Assembly: GCA_018697195.1 (NCBI GenBank) | Contig: CM031870.1 | Span: 4,808,497-4,872,496, forward strand | Reading direction: 5' to 3' | From: Certhia americana | Lineage: Eukaryota; Chordata; Aves; Passeriformes; Certhiidae | DNA: 64,000 nucleotides | Part shown: one piece after another, positions 1 through 12,800 of the stretch | Layout: each line of letters starts with the position of its first letter | Numbering within the stretch: the stretch's first letter is position 1 | Notes under the pieces: generated by a model | What the model was told of the DNA's origin: nothing | What the model saw: only the letters and a program-made list of their open reading frames with translations | Databases searched by the model: none | Translations under genes and position numbers: made by a program

Positions 1-433
1 ATCAAGGCAAGAACCATCAAACTGCTGCTCACAGACCAGGCTAACCATGACAAGGTAGGATCTGAGTGAGAGCAAGTTCTGTGCTAAATACAGGGCCTAC
101 TTGAGTCCAGTATTAGTAAGAGCATATAGATAAACCCTAACTAGACATAAGGTGGTGTTAATGAAGCTAAGAATTGTGCTTTTGGGGTTAAACAGATTAC
201 ATTAATTCTTCAGGCAATTAACATAATTTCAGGTTTTGACCTTAACACGTTATTTTACTCTTTTTCCCTCCCAGTCTGACGAATTTAACACATCGGTTTT
301 CAGATGGTTTTCTCCTGTTGTTGTTCTGGCCAGTTTCACAGTTTCTTTTGCAAAGGCTGTGTGGTTAAATTAGATTGGTCCCACACATAATGTCATCTCA
401 GCAAAATGCTTCAAAAGAAGTTTTAACACCTAC
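1..433 (-). other. start of GET4 intron 5
   Basis: Follows the donor at 433-432 of exon 5, where the last codon is split (CA|G). The expected next exon of the family is not present before the window edge. Nothing else recognisable. Confidence 0.65.
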
Positions 434-3400
434 TGTAGTACTGCCTGAGCTACAAACATGTCCACCTCACTGCGGTATCCACGGGATGAGGAGTATTCCA
501 CCAGCATATTTGCACAGCCCTCGCCATCTGTCGAGTGCAAGAAGTGATACCGAGATTCACTATAGTTTTGCTCTAGAAAAAGAAAAAGGAAAAGGCCTTT
601 AAGAAATCAGTTCAGCGCACCTGAACATAAAAACAAATGTATTAGGCTTGTGCTTCATTAGCTGGTTAAAGAACAAGAGTTGTGGGTGTGGTATATAAGC
701 AAGACAGCTAGAAAAGAGTCTGTAAGTTACAGACACTTTATAAAGGGAGATAATAATAAATTTTACCCTAAGTATATTTGAACAACTGCTGTTAAATACA
801 TTTTACCCAACTACAGCTACTGCTGGCTTGAACTTCAGTCATATCATTCTATCTAAGCACTTGATGTGCCACCACCAGTGTTTAGGACAGGAATCAAGAA
901 ATTCCATATTAGACCATGTGCACCAAGAAGTCAAACAGCACCTGCAGCATCCTTCTTTCATTTCTTATTTTTAGCTTAGCCCACTCTTGCTACCAAAACT
1001 AAAATCACTTCCATTTGCTGAACAGAACAGTAATCATACACAAAAAATGGTGTAGGAAATGGCAATAATTTGTTAGAACCTGAAGCAAAGGATTGTGCAA
1101 AATCACTGCAATGACAAAACTGGATAGCTGCTAATCTTCTGAATTTGAAAGCTTTGTTTTAAAAATCTGAGTATTTTGTGATGAAACTCAAAAAGCTACA
1201 GACTAAGAAAATGTAGGCATTTTGCTCTTTGAGAACAGCAAGCGGGCGGCTACAAAATGGGGACTTTTACTTTCAGAATGCAACTGTTTCTTATCCCAAT
1301 TGTAGCAGCCTCTAACTTGAAAGCCATGAGAAAAATCCTCCCTTTCTGGCTGGCAGCAGCCATCAGGCTAACATAAATCCCAGGAGAGCAGCTAGGGAAT
1401 TGCCTATGGCACGCAGAGAGGCTTGCAGCATTGACCATTATTGGGTCAGGGTTGTTATATGAAACCACTGTCATCACTTGGCAGCTACTGACAAATGTAA
1501 AATAAACAATCATCTTGCAGAGTTAATCATGAGAAACCACAGAAAAAGTGGCATGTATTCAACTGTTCTCAATCACCTTTTGTTATGTTTTGAACATAAG
1601 ACTGTAAATACTGGCTATCATCCACAAGTAAAATAATTATTTAGAGCATTTTGTGTTTCTGTTGCATCCCATCACAAGTGATAAAATGGCCCATAAATCA
1701 AAGGCAACAGCATTCATTTTGAAATAACCCTGCTGGCCAACTTCTCAAAAAGTACTTAATTACACTCTAAAGACTGATTTGGATGCCAGGTGATGTATTT
1801 CAATCTTTGTCATGTTTATCCAGGATTTAAAAACAAAAAAGTCTGCCAACAGAACATCTTTGCTCCCTGGCAATTTTCCTCCTAATGACACAAACTACCT
1901 CAATGTCTAAGGGATCAACCTGCCTTTTACAGACAGCCTTACAGCAGTTGTGTTTTGGATTTTGCACTAATATAGAGTTACAGACCCATTTTTTTCCCCT
2001 GTAACATTAGGAAGACATTAATGCAAAAATCAGGTGAATAGCAGAATTCAATCAAACATTTCCATCTCAGCTTCCTTAGATTATTCCCAAAGCAGATCTC
2101 TTATAACACCTTGCTTTCAGCATTTTCAAAGGAAAACACAGAAAAGCAGTTGATTTTTCTTACCTTTCCACAGGGTAATAGCTAGTAACTGGTGTAGTTT
2201 GGGATGGCCAAGTTTTCCTGATCCCCCACTGGACCATTTTAGTGCTCTGGATACGAAAGCCACTCTTTCAGGAGAATTTGGATCCATTAAACTAAACAAT
2301 TTAGCCAAGTTTTCTAGAAGCAATAAGATTGAAAAACATTTAGCATTAAGAAAAATAAGATGATCTGCTGCTTCTAATGCATCTCTAAGATCCATCTGAA
2401 GGACAGGCAGCAGTGTTAGTTACAAGCATGCCCACAGCCATCAGGAACCCAAAATTCTCTACAAAAATCTCCCCCAGTCCAATCCTATGGGGAAGGCAAC
2501 CCTTAGCCATGTTGGGAATGCATCCAAAAAGGATTGTAGCTTTCAAGACAATATATTAACAAGTCACTGTGAAGGGAAAGCACAACTAAATGCTACCAAA
2601 CCAAGAGCAGAGGTCACCTCACCTAAAAGGTCTTCTGCTACTTTTGCATCTGACTTCTCCAAAGACTCCAAAACCAGCATGGATAGATCAGCAGCACTGT
2701 TTTGCTACAAAACAGACACATAATGGCAGTGATGAATGTATCAGGGCATAAAAAGAAACATCAACCAGAATTTTGGCAGCAGCAGGTTTAATGCTTTTAT
2801 CAACATCTCCAGCTAGGGCACAGTATCAAGTCTCAGCCTTCCTGATAAAAAAATTATAGTAATTTGATGGCATCAAAGAGAAGCCTCCAGGAAAGCAGAA
2901 CACAGGCATTGTTTGGATGCTCACAAACACTACTGCTGCATGTTCCAGCTTGGCATAATCCTTCTTTGTGGAGAAAGGCTCAACAAAGAGATAAAACAAA
3001 AGATTACAAAGCAATTACCCCAAACATTTACCATTGAGAACTCACCATCCATACTCCCAAAATCTGGGGAGTAACAACCCCCTGCCCCCAAGCCACACAC
3101 ACAAAACCAGTGACTTACCTGGTTATGACTGAAGAACAGTAAAGCCCCTGAATACATTAGTTCTCTTGCTTCTGCATGTTTTCCTTGTGACATATACCTG
3201 GAAAACAACCCAAATCCATGATAAAAATTACCACTAAGTTAGTTGTGCATGCTAAAGTTACTTATATTTAAAAGATTAAAAGATTGCTAAAATTTAAAAT
3301 AATGACAACAAGGGATTCATTTCTAAATCAGGTTAGTTTGAATAATGATGTAGCTTGAACTGCAAATTGCAATTAGTTTTCTGCTCCAGACCTGACGGAA

Positions 3401-6400
3401 TAAAATAAAAAGTAGAACAAAGAAAATGGAGAGAGCTACAAACGTGTTTGGGGCTGGAACAAGAAAAGGGAATGAATGCAAGACTTCAACTGAGCAAAAG
3501 ACTCCAGCGAACTGAGCGTCTACCAAAGCCATCCCAGTGAAACAATTTTTGCTCCTGGAGAGCTCGCTGACTTTTCCACTAGTCTAAGACTCTCTTCAAC
3601 TCTGCCAGGGAACATCAGCCTGCCCTAGCCTCTGCTGAATCAGAGGAGCTCATCTCTCACGGGTGCAAGAATAAGGTAAGCATGGCCAGCAAGATTCACC
3701 ATGCAACACTAAAAAAGAAACAAGTTAATGGTTCAAAATGCTTCACACCTTCCACCTTTCTCACTTGAGAGTCAATGAAGAAGTAAGGAATTAAAGAATT
3801 TGTTCCCAGGGGTTACCTCAGGACCTCTCAACACAGAGCTGTGATTGCAGCCTCCTGCACATCATCATTGTCAGTAACTACAGCTCTTGGAGAGTCACAG
3901 TTCAAGCTTATAAACACAGCATTTCCCATAAAAGCAGTTTAGGTGTGGCAGAGTTTCCAAATTCCATTTCTTAACTGCTACTCAAAAACTCTGTGTTCTC
4001 AGTAGCTGATTTGCTCGTATCAGCAGAGGTTAAGTATCAGCTCTGCCCCACAGCTTTAGCACCTGCAGTTTGGTTGGTCCTTGTGACACACTTGGCAGGG
4101 CTGTGCCCTTTCTGTTCCTGGGGCTCAGGGCAGTCCCTCTGCTCCTGAAGCCCTGGGGCCCCCAGGCTGTCCCAAAGCCCAAAAGTGCCTGTGGGGTAAG
4201 ACAGGTTGGTGGTTCTGGGGGTGAAGCAGTCAGGGGACAGCAGGACAGGGGACAGCAGGTAGGACAGCAGGACAGCATGGCCATGGGGGGGGGTGTCACA
4301 GCAACCACAGGGACAACCAGAGCATCCCAAACCTTTTGTGCTGTGCCCCAGATTCCTGTCACACGTGTCTCCTCCCGGGACAGGCCCTACTGGTAACATC
4401 ACACAGACAACAAACAAGGGAGGAGACACTCCTCCCATCCTGCTCAACTCTGAGAAACCCCAAGGTCTTTTATCCAAAACAGAACTGAAATAATGGAAGG
4501 CACAATGGTAGTGTTTCGGAATAATCCTCAACAACTCAGATTTGCAATCACCATGGTAAATGTGAGTCAAATGAATCTGTAGCTCCAATGTTTTTATAGC
4601 TGGGCTCCAATCCAGGTTTGCTTCTAGGGGTTGAACTCAGTATGGATCCACTTCCACAAGTTCTACTTCCAGCAGATTCACAAGGCTATACGGAAGCTCC
4701 TAATCTGAGAATTACTACAGAAGATACTAAAAGATGCTGAAAACAATATTACAATATAAAACATACTTTAAAGGCCTGGGGTTTTTCAAAAAACTTCTAT
4801 CAGAAAAATTGTTTGATAAAAAAAATATTGAATGGTAAATAAAATGTTATATAGAACAAGAGAAATCCTGGAATACATTACTTATACCAGAAAAATTACC
4901 TACAAGTATCAGGGAAATAGCAATGGATGTAACAAGGATATTACACTTTGAAGAGTGACTCAGTTACCAATCATGGAGAGAGAAGAGTTCAGCCCAGCCA
5001 GCCTGGGAGCTGGTGGTGACCAGCTCAGGTGTGTCTGGGGGAGCTCAGGGTTAGGCAGGAACTGCAGTTTTCCACCTGCTCTGTGGATCACAAAGGGATA
5101 ATAACTCTGCAGGAGGCAGGCTTATGGTAATCTTTCCTCCTCCACTTCTTCCCCTCCTCCACCCTAAACTACATCTCAGTGCATGCAACTGAGTCAGGAT
5201 TTCAAGTTTACCCTCTGACAGATGAGACAAACGTTTTACAGGCCTGTGTGTTTAAACAGAATAAGCACTAGCTATCCCAATCACAGTTCCAGAGATCAGG
5301 TCATCTCAATTAGCGTTAATGTGTCTGAAAAAATGCTGATTTTTATCACATTTTACAGAGAAATGACAAGACTACACAGCCATGCAAATGTCACCTTTTC
5401 ATTTAACTGAACACATCCTTTCACTTGGATTTAAAATGGAAAAGGCAGGATCTTTGATTCCAAATTAATTCAGGGAGGCTTGAGTATGTGAGTCAATACA
5501 TCCAGACGACTGGAGAAGAAGTGACCTCCTGAACCAAGACTTCTCACACCACATCACATAATCCCCACTATAAAATAGGCCAGGCTTTGTCTTAAATTTA
5601 GATTTATTCTCAAATACAATTTAAGTCTTAAGGCCTGGATGGTGCCTCGCTGATCCCATCAGAGGGGTTATGGAAGAACAAACTGATTTAATGTGATGGT
5701 GCTGATGCACAGGGCAGGGCAGGACAGGGCAGGCTGTCTGATGTTACCAGGAGCACAAGTAGGATTATGCATCAAGGACTTTCTTCCCCACTTTCTTCCA
5801 TGACTGCTGTTTTTCTGTGCTTACTCATAGGTATGTTCTCATCATAACACAGATGAGGTCTGAGGATAGGAGACACAAGGCACAGGACAGGGAGAGTGGT
5901 GTCCAGTTTGGGACCTCTCACTTCAAGAACGACACTGAGAGGCTGGAACACGTCCAGAGAAGGGCAATGGGGCTGGTGAAGGGTTCAGAGCATGAGTCTG
6001 ATGAGGAGCAGCTGAGAGAGCTGGGGGGGACTCGGTTTGGACAAAAGGAGGCTCAGGGGGACCCTTCTCTCCACAACATCTGAAAGAGGTTGGAGCCAGG
6101 TGCTCCTCTCCCAAGCACCCAGTGATGATAGAGAACAGCTTTAGCGGGTCAGGTCTGACATTGGGAGAAAATTCTTCACAGAGGGGATGGTCAAGCACTG
6201 GAATTGGGCCAGCAGCCCAGGGAGGTGGTGGAGTCACATTCCCTGGAAGGGTTCAAGAAACAACCAGATGTACAGCTTAGTGCCACTGTCCCGTTGACAG
6301 GTGATGAAAGCTAAAAGTTGGACCTGATGACATCAGAGGTCTTTTCCAACCTAACTGATTCTGTGAAGCCAAATTTCCATCCTGTTCTCTCCCAGCAGAA

Positions 6401-7660
6401 CCACAAGTAAACAAAGCTGGGACCAACTGAGGAAGCCCCTAGAACAAACACCTTCTTCTGTGCTCCTGCAAGCAAGGGCCTACACGATAAAATTTTTTAA
6501 GAAGAAAGAGTGACCCCTGCAAGTTGCAGTGCATGTGAAAAATGAAGCCTAAAAATGCTTTGCAATAAAACCAATTTCCTTATGACAAAAGAGGCAGTAG
6601 TAACATTTCTGAATAAACGCCCAGGCCTGCTCTACTTAGTCACTGTCACGTACACAAATACTACACCAAGTGTAATTTATGCCAAAAAGCTCCTCCGTGC
6701 AGGCGATTCTGGCCACCCTGCGCGCTGCCCCTTCCGGACCTCGGCACCAGGGTGGCCATGCCGGGCAACAAAGTAGCCCCATGTCCCGGATGAGCAACAA
6801 TCAACCTTCAAACCTCGGAATCGCCACTGCGCAGCCACCTGACATTTACACTGAGCCGGCAGAGCCCCGGCTGTGCAGGGCTCAGCTCCAGGATGGCCCC
6901 GGGACACGGGGCGAGCCCCGACCCGAGCGCCAGGGGCCGCCCGGGGAGACACCCCGAGCCCGTCCTGCTGGCCAGGGGCCCTCCCTCGGCCTCCCCGGAC
7001 CGTGGGGCCACCGAGAGGCGTTGGGGAACGGAGGCCGACACTCCGCTCTGCCCGTGACCTTTGGGCAGAGTGACACAAACCCCAACCCCCCCGCGCGTCA
7101 CCGGTCAGTGCTCGGGACGGCGGGGCACGGGCCAGGCCGGGGCCGGGGCTGGCCTCCAAAGGCCGGCAAGCAGTGGCTCCCCCGCCGCCCCGAGCCACTG
7201 GCTGAGGCGGTGGGGCCCAGGGAGGTGAGGTGAGGCGGCCGGGCCGGGCCGGGCTGAGCCTGGGGCCGCCGCCACCGCCGCTGTCCGGCCCGGCCCGGGC
7301 CCCGCTTGGGCCGGCGCCTCGTGCCCGCCCCACCCCGCCCCCCCGTGGACCAATCAGGATGCGGGGTGCGGTGATGGACAGCCGCGGCGGCCAATGGGGA
7401 GCGGCCGTGGGCGCGGCGGGCGGCAGCGGGGGAGAGTGCGTGGGAAGGCTCTGGAAGGCCGGGCGGGGGAGGGGCGGCGCGGCGGGCCCGGCGCGGCCCT
7501 ACCTGAAGAACAGCGTCCGGTACATCTGGTGCGCCTCGTAGTAGTCGCCCTTCTCGACGCTGGCGCGCAGCTTGCCCTCCACGCGCTGCACGCCGCCGCG
7601 GTTCCTGCCGCCGCCGCCTTTCGCGGCTTCCTGCTCCGCCGCCATGATCGCCGCCGCCAT
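434..7660 (-). CDS. GET4: GET4, partial (coding exons 1-5; 3' part beyond left edge)
   Basis: Get4 is a cytosolic alpha-helical-repeat protein that works with BAG6 and UBL4A to hand tail-anchored membrane proteins to GET3/TRC40. I read five coding exons on the minus strand: 7660-7503, 3197-3119, 2704-2623, 2313-2164 and 572-434. All have GT-AG borders and the phases join to 202 complete codons plus two bases. Recognisable family stretches are [20 protein letters not shown] in exon 1, [13 protein letters not shown] in exon 2, [20 protein letters not shown] in exon 4 and [10 protein letters not shown] at the end of exon 5. The family is about 327 residues, so roughly 120 residues lie off the left edge. 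I chose the ATG at 7660-7658; a second in-frame ATG five codons later (7645) could also serve. The first exon sits inside a CpG island. Assignment rests on remembered family sequence; confidence is high. Confidence 0.95.
573..2163 (-). other. GET4 intron 4
   Basis: Stretch between exon 4 (2313-2164) and exon 5 (572-434). AT-rich, no recognisable exon, repeat family or RNA gene seen. Confidence 0.7.
4230..4276. repeat. small minisatellite (GGACAGCAGGACA-like)
   Basis: Several imperfect tandem units built from 'ggacagcagg' follow one another within GET4 intron 1. Too short and degenerate for a clear consensus. Confidence 0.6.
5890..6366 (+). mobile_element. CR1 LINE 3' fragment in GET4 intron 1
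   Basis: This stretch reads like the 3' end of an avian CR1 retrotransposon in plus orientation. It has the pieces coding for ...[16 protein letters not shown] (decayed end of the reverse-transcriptase frame), then the typical untranslated tail about a main block with a damaged frame, and it ends in 'ggtcttttccaacctaactg' followed by 'attctgtgaa', the degenerate form of the terminal CR1 repeat. It is 5'-truncated, as CR1 copies usually are, and cannot be active. Confidence 0.85.
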
Positions 7661-7960
7661 CAGCGCGGAGGACGGGGAGGGGAGGTGGGGGCCGGGCGCA
7701 TGCGCACGCAGCCCCGGCGCCCCGCTGCCCGGCTTCCGCCCGTTCGGACGGCGGCCCGCGAGGCTCAGCCCGCGCGGCTGCGCGCGGCGCCCCGAGCGGT
7801 AACGGCGGCGCGGGGACTGAAAGGGGCGAGAGAGGAACCGGCGGGACCGGAGCCGGGACACGGCCGGGCCTGCAGCGCACAGCAGCGCAGGAAACTGCTG
7901 CGAGGAGCAAGGAAGGGCTGGTGGAGCGCAGGCACTCACATTTGGCTGAGGACTGCTCTG
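6690..7960 (-). promoter_or_regulatory. CpG-island promoter of GET4
   Basis: A strongly GC- and CpG-rich block covers GET4 exon 1, the upstream flank and the first part of intron 1, in an otherwise AT-rich neighbourhood. The start codon is at 7660 and transcription probably begins a short distance to its right; no TATA box is evident. Two CCAAT boxes on the plus strand at 7350-7354 and 7391-7395 lie on the intron side of exon 1, which is unusual for a promoter firing only leftward. The long open frames in this block on both strands are GC-driven and are not genes. Confidence 0.8.
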
Positions 7961-8244
7961 GCTCATGGACGCAGGCCAAGGCTGAGGAGCAGGAGTTAAT
8001 CCAACCACCCCCACCCTTCACACAGCTGAACGTCATCCAGCGCTGAGCCAGGGGTGCTTTTCTTCCAAATCTCCATCTCTCATGTTTACCTACCAGCCAC
8101 ACGCTGCTCCTGGACCTGCCCCTTAAAGCTCTGTGACCCTGCCCCTTGTAAAAACCTGAGTGATATCCCCCACTCCCACCCTAGCTCACAATCTTTCCTC
8201 GCTTATTTAAGGAGCTGATAAAAAAAAAAATACAGAAAAGAGAC

Positions 8245-8298
8245 TTTATTTCTTGTTTCAAGTATTACATGCACTTTCAAAAATTAAAACTCTTTATT
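8245..8298 (-). terminator. SUN1 polyadenylation signals (two AATAAA)
   Basis: Two canonical hexamers 48 bp apart on the minus strand with a U-rich element downstream. They end the SUN1 message only about 0.6 kb before the GET4 start codon. Confidence 0.7.
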
Positions 8299-9878
8299 TA
8301 AACATCTCAATAGCATCTTATCAGTTTGGAGGCAGCAAAGAGTAACAGACATTTTGAAAAGCATTTACAAAAATACATTGCACAAAGTCCTATCCTTGCT
8401 TTTTTAAAAATAAGTTAGTGTTATTCAAAATATTCCCCTCAGCTACCTAGCTTCAATTTATACAGGATAATTCTAATTTTAAATATGTAACCTATAATAT
8501 GAAAACACCTGTACATGTGTTGTCTACTCCTCTGCGTAGGCCATAGGTTCTTGTCTCTAGGTTGAGTGAAAAACAGTTCTTCACCTGGAGATTTTTTGTA
8601 TTTCAAACATTCGAGGACTGTTGTGCAACATACATAACTCAGAAAACCAGTCAGCAGGTCCATGTGGTAACAGTTCTGTGTAACTACAAAATGCACTAGA
8701 ACAGCAAGATAAAAATTCTGCATACAAGTGGATTTCAGGAATCTTTTCCGGAAAGGATCTTCTAAGCAGCAAGGCTAACGGGGGCAATAAGCAGTTTCAT
8801 CTCGTTCTATATGGAAATGTTGTTTCCAAGAGCAACTCTACTCATCTGGTACCCGACTAAGGCTTGTGGGGAGGATCAGGAATGCCCATGTTTGCACACA
8901 GCAGCGCTGAGCTCGAGTCCCTCTTGCAAATGTGACGCAGCGAGAATTACTGCAGGCTTGTATTCCACACACCAAATTCTCACAGTACATTTATAGAGTA
9001 TAACAATCAACCAGTCAAAGGAAATGTAGTCCCAAAGAAATCACTTTGGACAAACTAAGGTAGTACAACTGCTGTACAGCAGTGTTCACTGAGCAGTTCA
9101 GCAGGCTTATCAGCTCTGAGCTTGTTCAGTCAGTACATCAAGGTCGATTTGGGATTGACACTAAAAAAAGAACAAACTGGCCAAGTTGCCATGGTAAAAA
9201 CCCTTAAAATAACTTCAGTTAAAGTTATCCCTGACTTTTAGAGCAATTCGCGGCCACAAATGACAGTAAAGCATTCTCAGTCGCTGGTGTTTAAACTGGT
9301 TTTGGTTGTGTTAGCTTTCCCTGACAGTAGTATTTATTATATTCAACATGTAGCAAAGAAGCCCTTTTGGATCCACCAAAAAGGTCAAAACCAACTGTCA
9401 ACTGAAGGACACCTTTAGCCACAGTCAGTGTTCAAAATGTACCACAGTTTTTGGCTTATGGTGCCAAGCTAGCAAAAGTATGCAGTTAAATCCTGGATTA
9501 AAAAAGAACAGATTCCTAGTTGCAGAAAGTGTGGTTTATTCTTTAAAAAAAACCCTATACATTCATTTGTAATAAAATATGTGTCACCTGTTTGCCAACT
9601 GGGCTTTATGAACCAGAGCTGTTTGCATGCATTATTTCTCTCAGCATGGACACAGAAATATGAAGCGAACTGGCAATTACAAGCTGAGTCTTAGAGCAAA
9701 TAAAAATTGGGGTTTATACATTTCTGCTGACAGTCTTCTGCCTTTATCAGAGGATCAACAGTTCTGCAGCGTGCATCTTGCATCCTCGGCCTTTACAGAT
9801 TCCAGTGTTGTAGGCTTCCCAGTATATACAGATTAGAAACAAAATGTACAAAGCAGCCACCCCCAGCTGTAGTGTGGA
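8245..9878 (-). other. SUN1: SUN1 3' untranslated region
   Basis: From the stop codon (9881-9879) leftward there is no further coding signal for about 1.6 kb. Two AATAAA signals on the minus strand, at 8298-8293 and 8250-8245, are followed by a T-rich stretch (seen as a run of A on the plus strand at 8,221-8,230), a normal poly(A) arrangement. An earlier AATAAA near 9,536 could give a shorter message. The exact cleavage site is inferred. Confidence 0.75.
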
Positions 9879-12800
9879 TTACTCGGCAGGTTTCCCGTGT
9901 ACTCTGAACCGATAAAGGCAGGTGTACTCTGCATGGCCCCAGTTAGAGAAAATCCTCAGCTCCACTATTTGGAATGCATCTTCGTTTTTCTCCTAGAGAA
10001 GGACAAAGCAAACACAAACCAGTGTCAGGGTTCTGGCATAAACAGCTGCAACTGAAGCTTTCATAGTTACTGACTTGGTTCTTGCAGGAACCTAAGTTAT
10101 GCCTTGGGAATTTTCTGTTCCTTTGAACAGGACCTTTCTTGCCTTACAATTATTTGTGAGTCTGAAGCAGCACAGAACAGACTCTTATGTTTAGCGACTC
10201 TCTACCATTTGTGTCCACATAGCAACAAGCCTTCCTCACCTCTCATTGATTTAGGCTAAAGGTTTTGAGGCAGAGGTAGACACTTCCTACCTCAGCTTCT
10301 ACAGGGCCCAGATGAGAAAAAGGCCTTTTCCCTTCACTGCTCATAGCACACAAGTGTAGAAAATAAAAGTAACTTTCTTCTGACACTTTAAATCTTAGAA
10401 TCCAGATTTACCATCACTGGAAACATCTGCAGTGGTTCTCCATCCTGATCATAGACATACTCTCCTAGAAGCTTGCCTTCTTCTTGATATTCATCATCCA
10501 GACCCTGTAACAACAGGATAAAGATTTTTGGTTTCATCAAATTTCCAATCAAACCCAAACTAGAAGCATGCCACACAGAGCATCAAGAGACAGAACCTGA
10601 AGGTCTATCAAACCAGGATCAGAATGCTTCCCATCTAATTTAAAGTTCAAGCACAGCTCTGTATTCCAGTTTCCTGCCCTGTAAATAGTTGTGCTGTTTA
10701 CATGTTTTCATGGTCAAACCCTTTAATTTCCATGACTAAACCTGTATCACAGTGGTGTACAATATAAATTTCTCAGGACAAACAATGAGAGAACATCAAG
10801 GTTGAAGTCAAGATTCAGATGCTTGCAGGTGACTGTTTAAGCATTTAGAAAAGCCTGACAAAAAGATCTCAGCTCCCTGATATACCGTGTGGTCTGTTCT
10901 GTTCCGAAATCCTGCCTACACAACTGTGGTGCTGGGTAAAATGAATTTTAAAAAATTATTTAAGGCACATCACAGATAAGGTGCAGGGACAAAATGGGAG
11001 GGATAGTGGGCGTGGAGAGGAAGAACAGGAGGGAGGATGAAACATACATAAAGTGTATGAAAGAACTAGATAAAATAAAAAAAAAAACATTATCCCCCTC
11101 CAGAAGTGTTTACTACTGCATAGAGCAAGAGTAAAGAAATAACTCACCCAAAATTAGTTGCAACACCTCTTATTCATAATCTCAAAGCTCATAAATAAAA
11201 GCAATTTTTAAGAGCCATGAGTGAAACAGTTAATGATCATCTTAGCTGTTCTCCCTCAATTTACTATTTTCCAAGGTATGGAGCACAAATATTCTGTGTA
11301 CAAACATCAACTTAAATTCAGAGACAGACTTACATATACTGAAAAGTTCCTAGGAGCACTGGTGATATTTCCTGTCGGTGAGAGAGTTTTTGGTATGTGT
11401 TCCAATGTAAAGGCAGTTGGATAGATCTTCATGGAAAGTCTCACCACAAGATAGCCCTGTGATCCTTTGAAAGCCCAGCAGTTTCCTGGATACATGTCCG
11501 GCTGCACAGAAGGAAGGTGGAGAGAACAAGTTGGGACACAACAACAAAAACAATGCTACAAGTGTTTTCTGATTTAGTTTTATTGTAATAAAGAGCAGTA
11601 ATGAATTCTGAGTTCTTAGGGACAGTCTTAGACAGAAATAATCTCCTTGGTGGAACTCTTGAGGAAGACACCACACCCACCTGAGCTCCCAGTGGTGTTT
11701 TGAAGACCTACTTTGAGGTTAGTTCTCAACAGGAACCCTGTCAGCCCTCATACTTTGCACCAGTCCAATGCACCACCCAAGTTTCCCCTGAGTCTCAATT
11801 TTGCTAGAGTAGGACTTATGCTGTGTCCAGAAACTGGACAGAAGATTCCCACTCTCAGGAACATAGCTCCGAGTGCCCCCAATACATTACAGAGATACAC
11901 CCAGAACCCAAAGAGCAATCCAAACCACTCAACACAAAATATCATTACTGCATTTGTTTACTTGGCCCTTAATTACCTGAATCACCACTCTGGGAGACTG
12001 AGAGAAGTACCACAGAGGAATTCCAAAGAGGCTAATTAATGCTGTCTTGGTCTCATAGGTTTCAGAACAGCGAGTACTCAGAATGCTGCCACCTCAAAAA
12101 AGATAGATCAGGTTAGCAGAAATAAAAGTATTCAAGAAGGAATGAGTAATTAAGGCAGAGATTTATATAAAGCTTAATGAATACCAGATTGAAGGTATTG
12201 TTAATATCTAATAATTTTCTGGTGATACAATCCTTTTATCACAAACAATGTTATCTTAAGAGCAGGCTAAAGGTTTTTCAATTCTTTCTTATCCAGACAT
12301 CTTGAGAACTATTCTATTCCTGTCCATGCACACCTAGGCTGATGTACAGGCCTGCAAACACCACCACAGATTGGACTGATCTGATGATCAGGCAACACAC
12401 AAAAATGCTTTACTAACCTTTACTCTTCATTTTAACACTTATAGTAAATACTACTAAAAGCATGAATAGTAAAAATGGTGTTTCCTCTACTATTTACCTC
12501 CAGATTCCAAGGCGAAATCCACCATCCCAGTCTTGTCTTGAGAGTAGAGTTTCAGTGCATTATTTACAATAATCTGTGCTTGCTACAGGTGTACCCATAC
12601 AAGAGAATGGAAGGAAAAATATTTTAATAAGATCAAGTGATAAAATAATTGATATTTACCTATCTGTGACGTTGCAAGCATCTTTTTGAGATGCTGCACT
12701 TCATCGCAAGTCTTTAAAAGCCTCTGTCAAGACAGAGGACACTTTTAATGCATGGTTGTCTGTCTTAAAAAACAAGCTCATACTGCATATTGACTACTGG

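Larger units (their letters stand above)
3198..7502 (-). other. GET4 intron 1
   Basis: Large first intron, opposite in orientation to the CR1 copy it contains. Besides that CR1 fragment it holds a short imperfect GGACAGCAGGACA-type minisatellite near 4,230-4,276 and the intronic half of the CpG island. I see no further exon; the open frames at 4.0-4.6 kb lack splice logic or recognisable protein content. Confidence 0.7.

Noticed and set aside
4030..4588. Frames up to 183 codons on both strands in GET4 intron 1
   Set aside because: Both strands open in a locally GC-rich stretch with a minisatellite; no homologue, no splice logic.
5817..6083. Plus-strand frame of 88 codons with [16 protein letters not shown]
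   Set aside because: It is a decayed end of a CR1 reverse-transcriptase frame, not a host gene.
6677..8102. Several long overlapping open frames on both strands, up to 334 codons
   Set aside because: They follow the GC-rich CpG island of GET4, overlap each other in all frames and show low-complexity Ala/Arg/Pro/Gly; only the exon 1 portion in one frame is real coding sequence.
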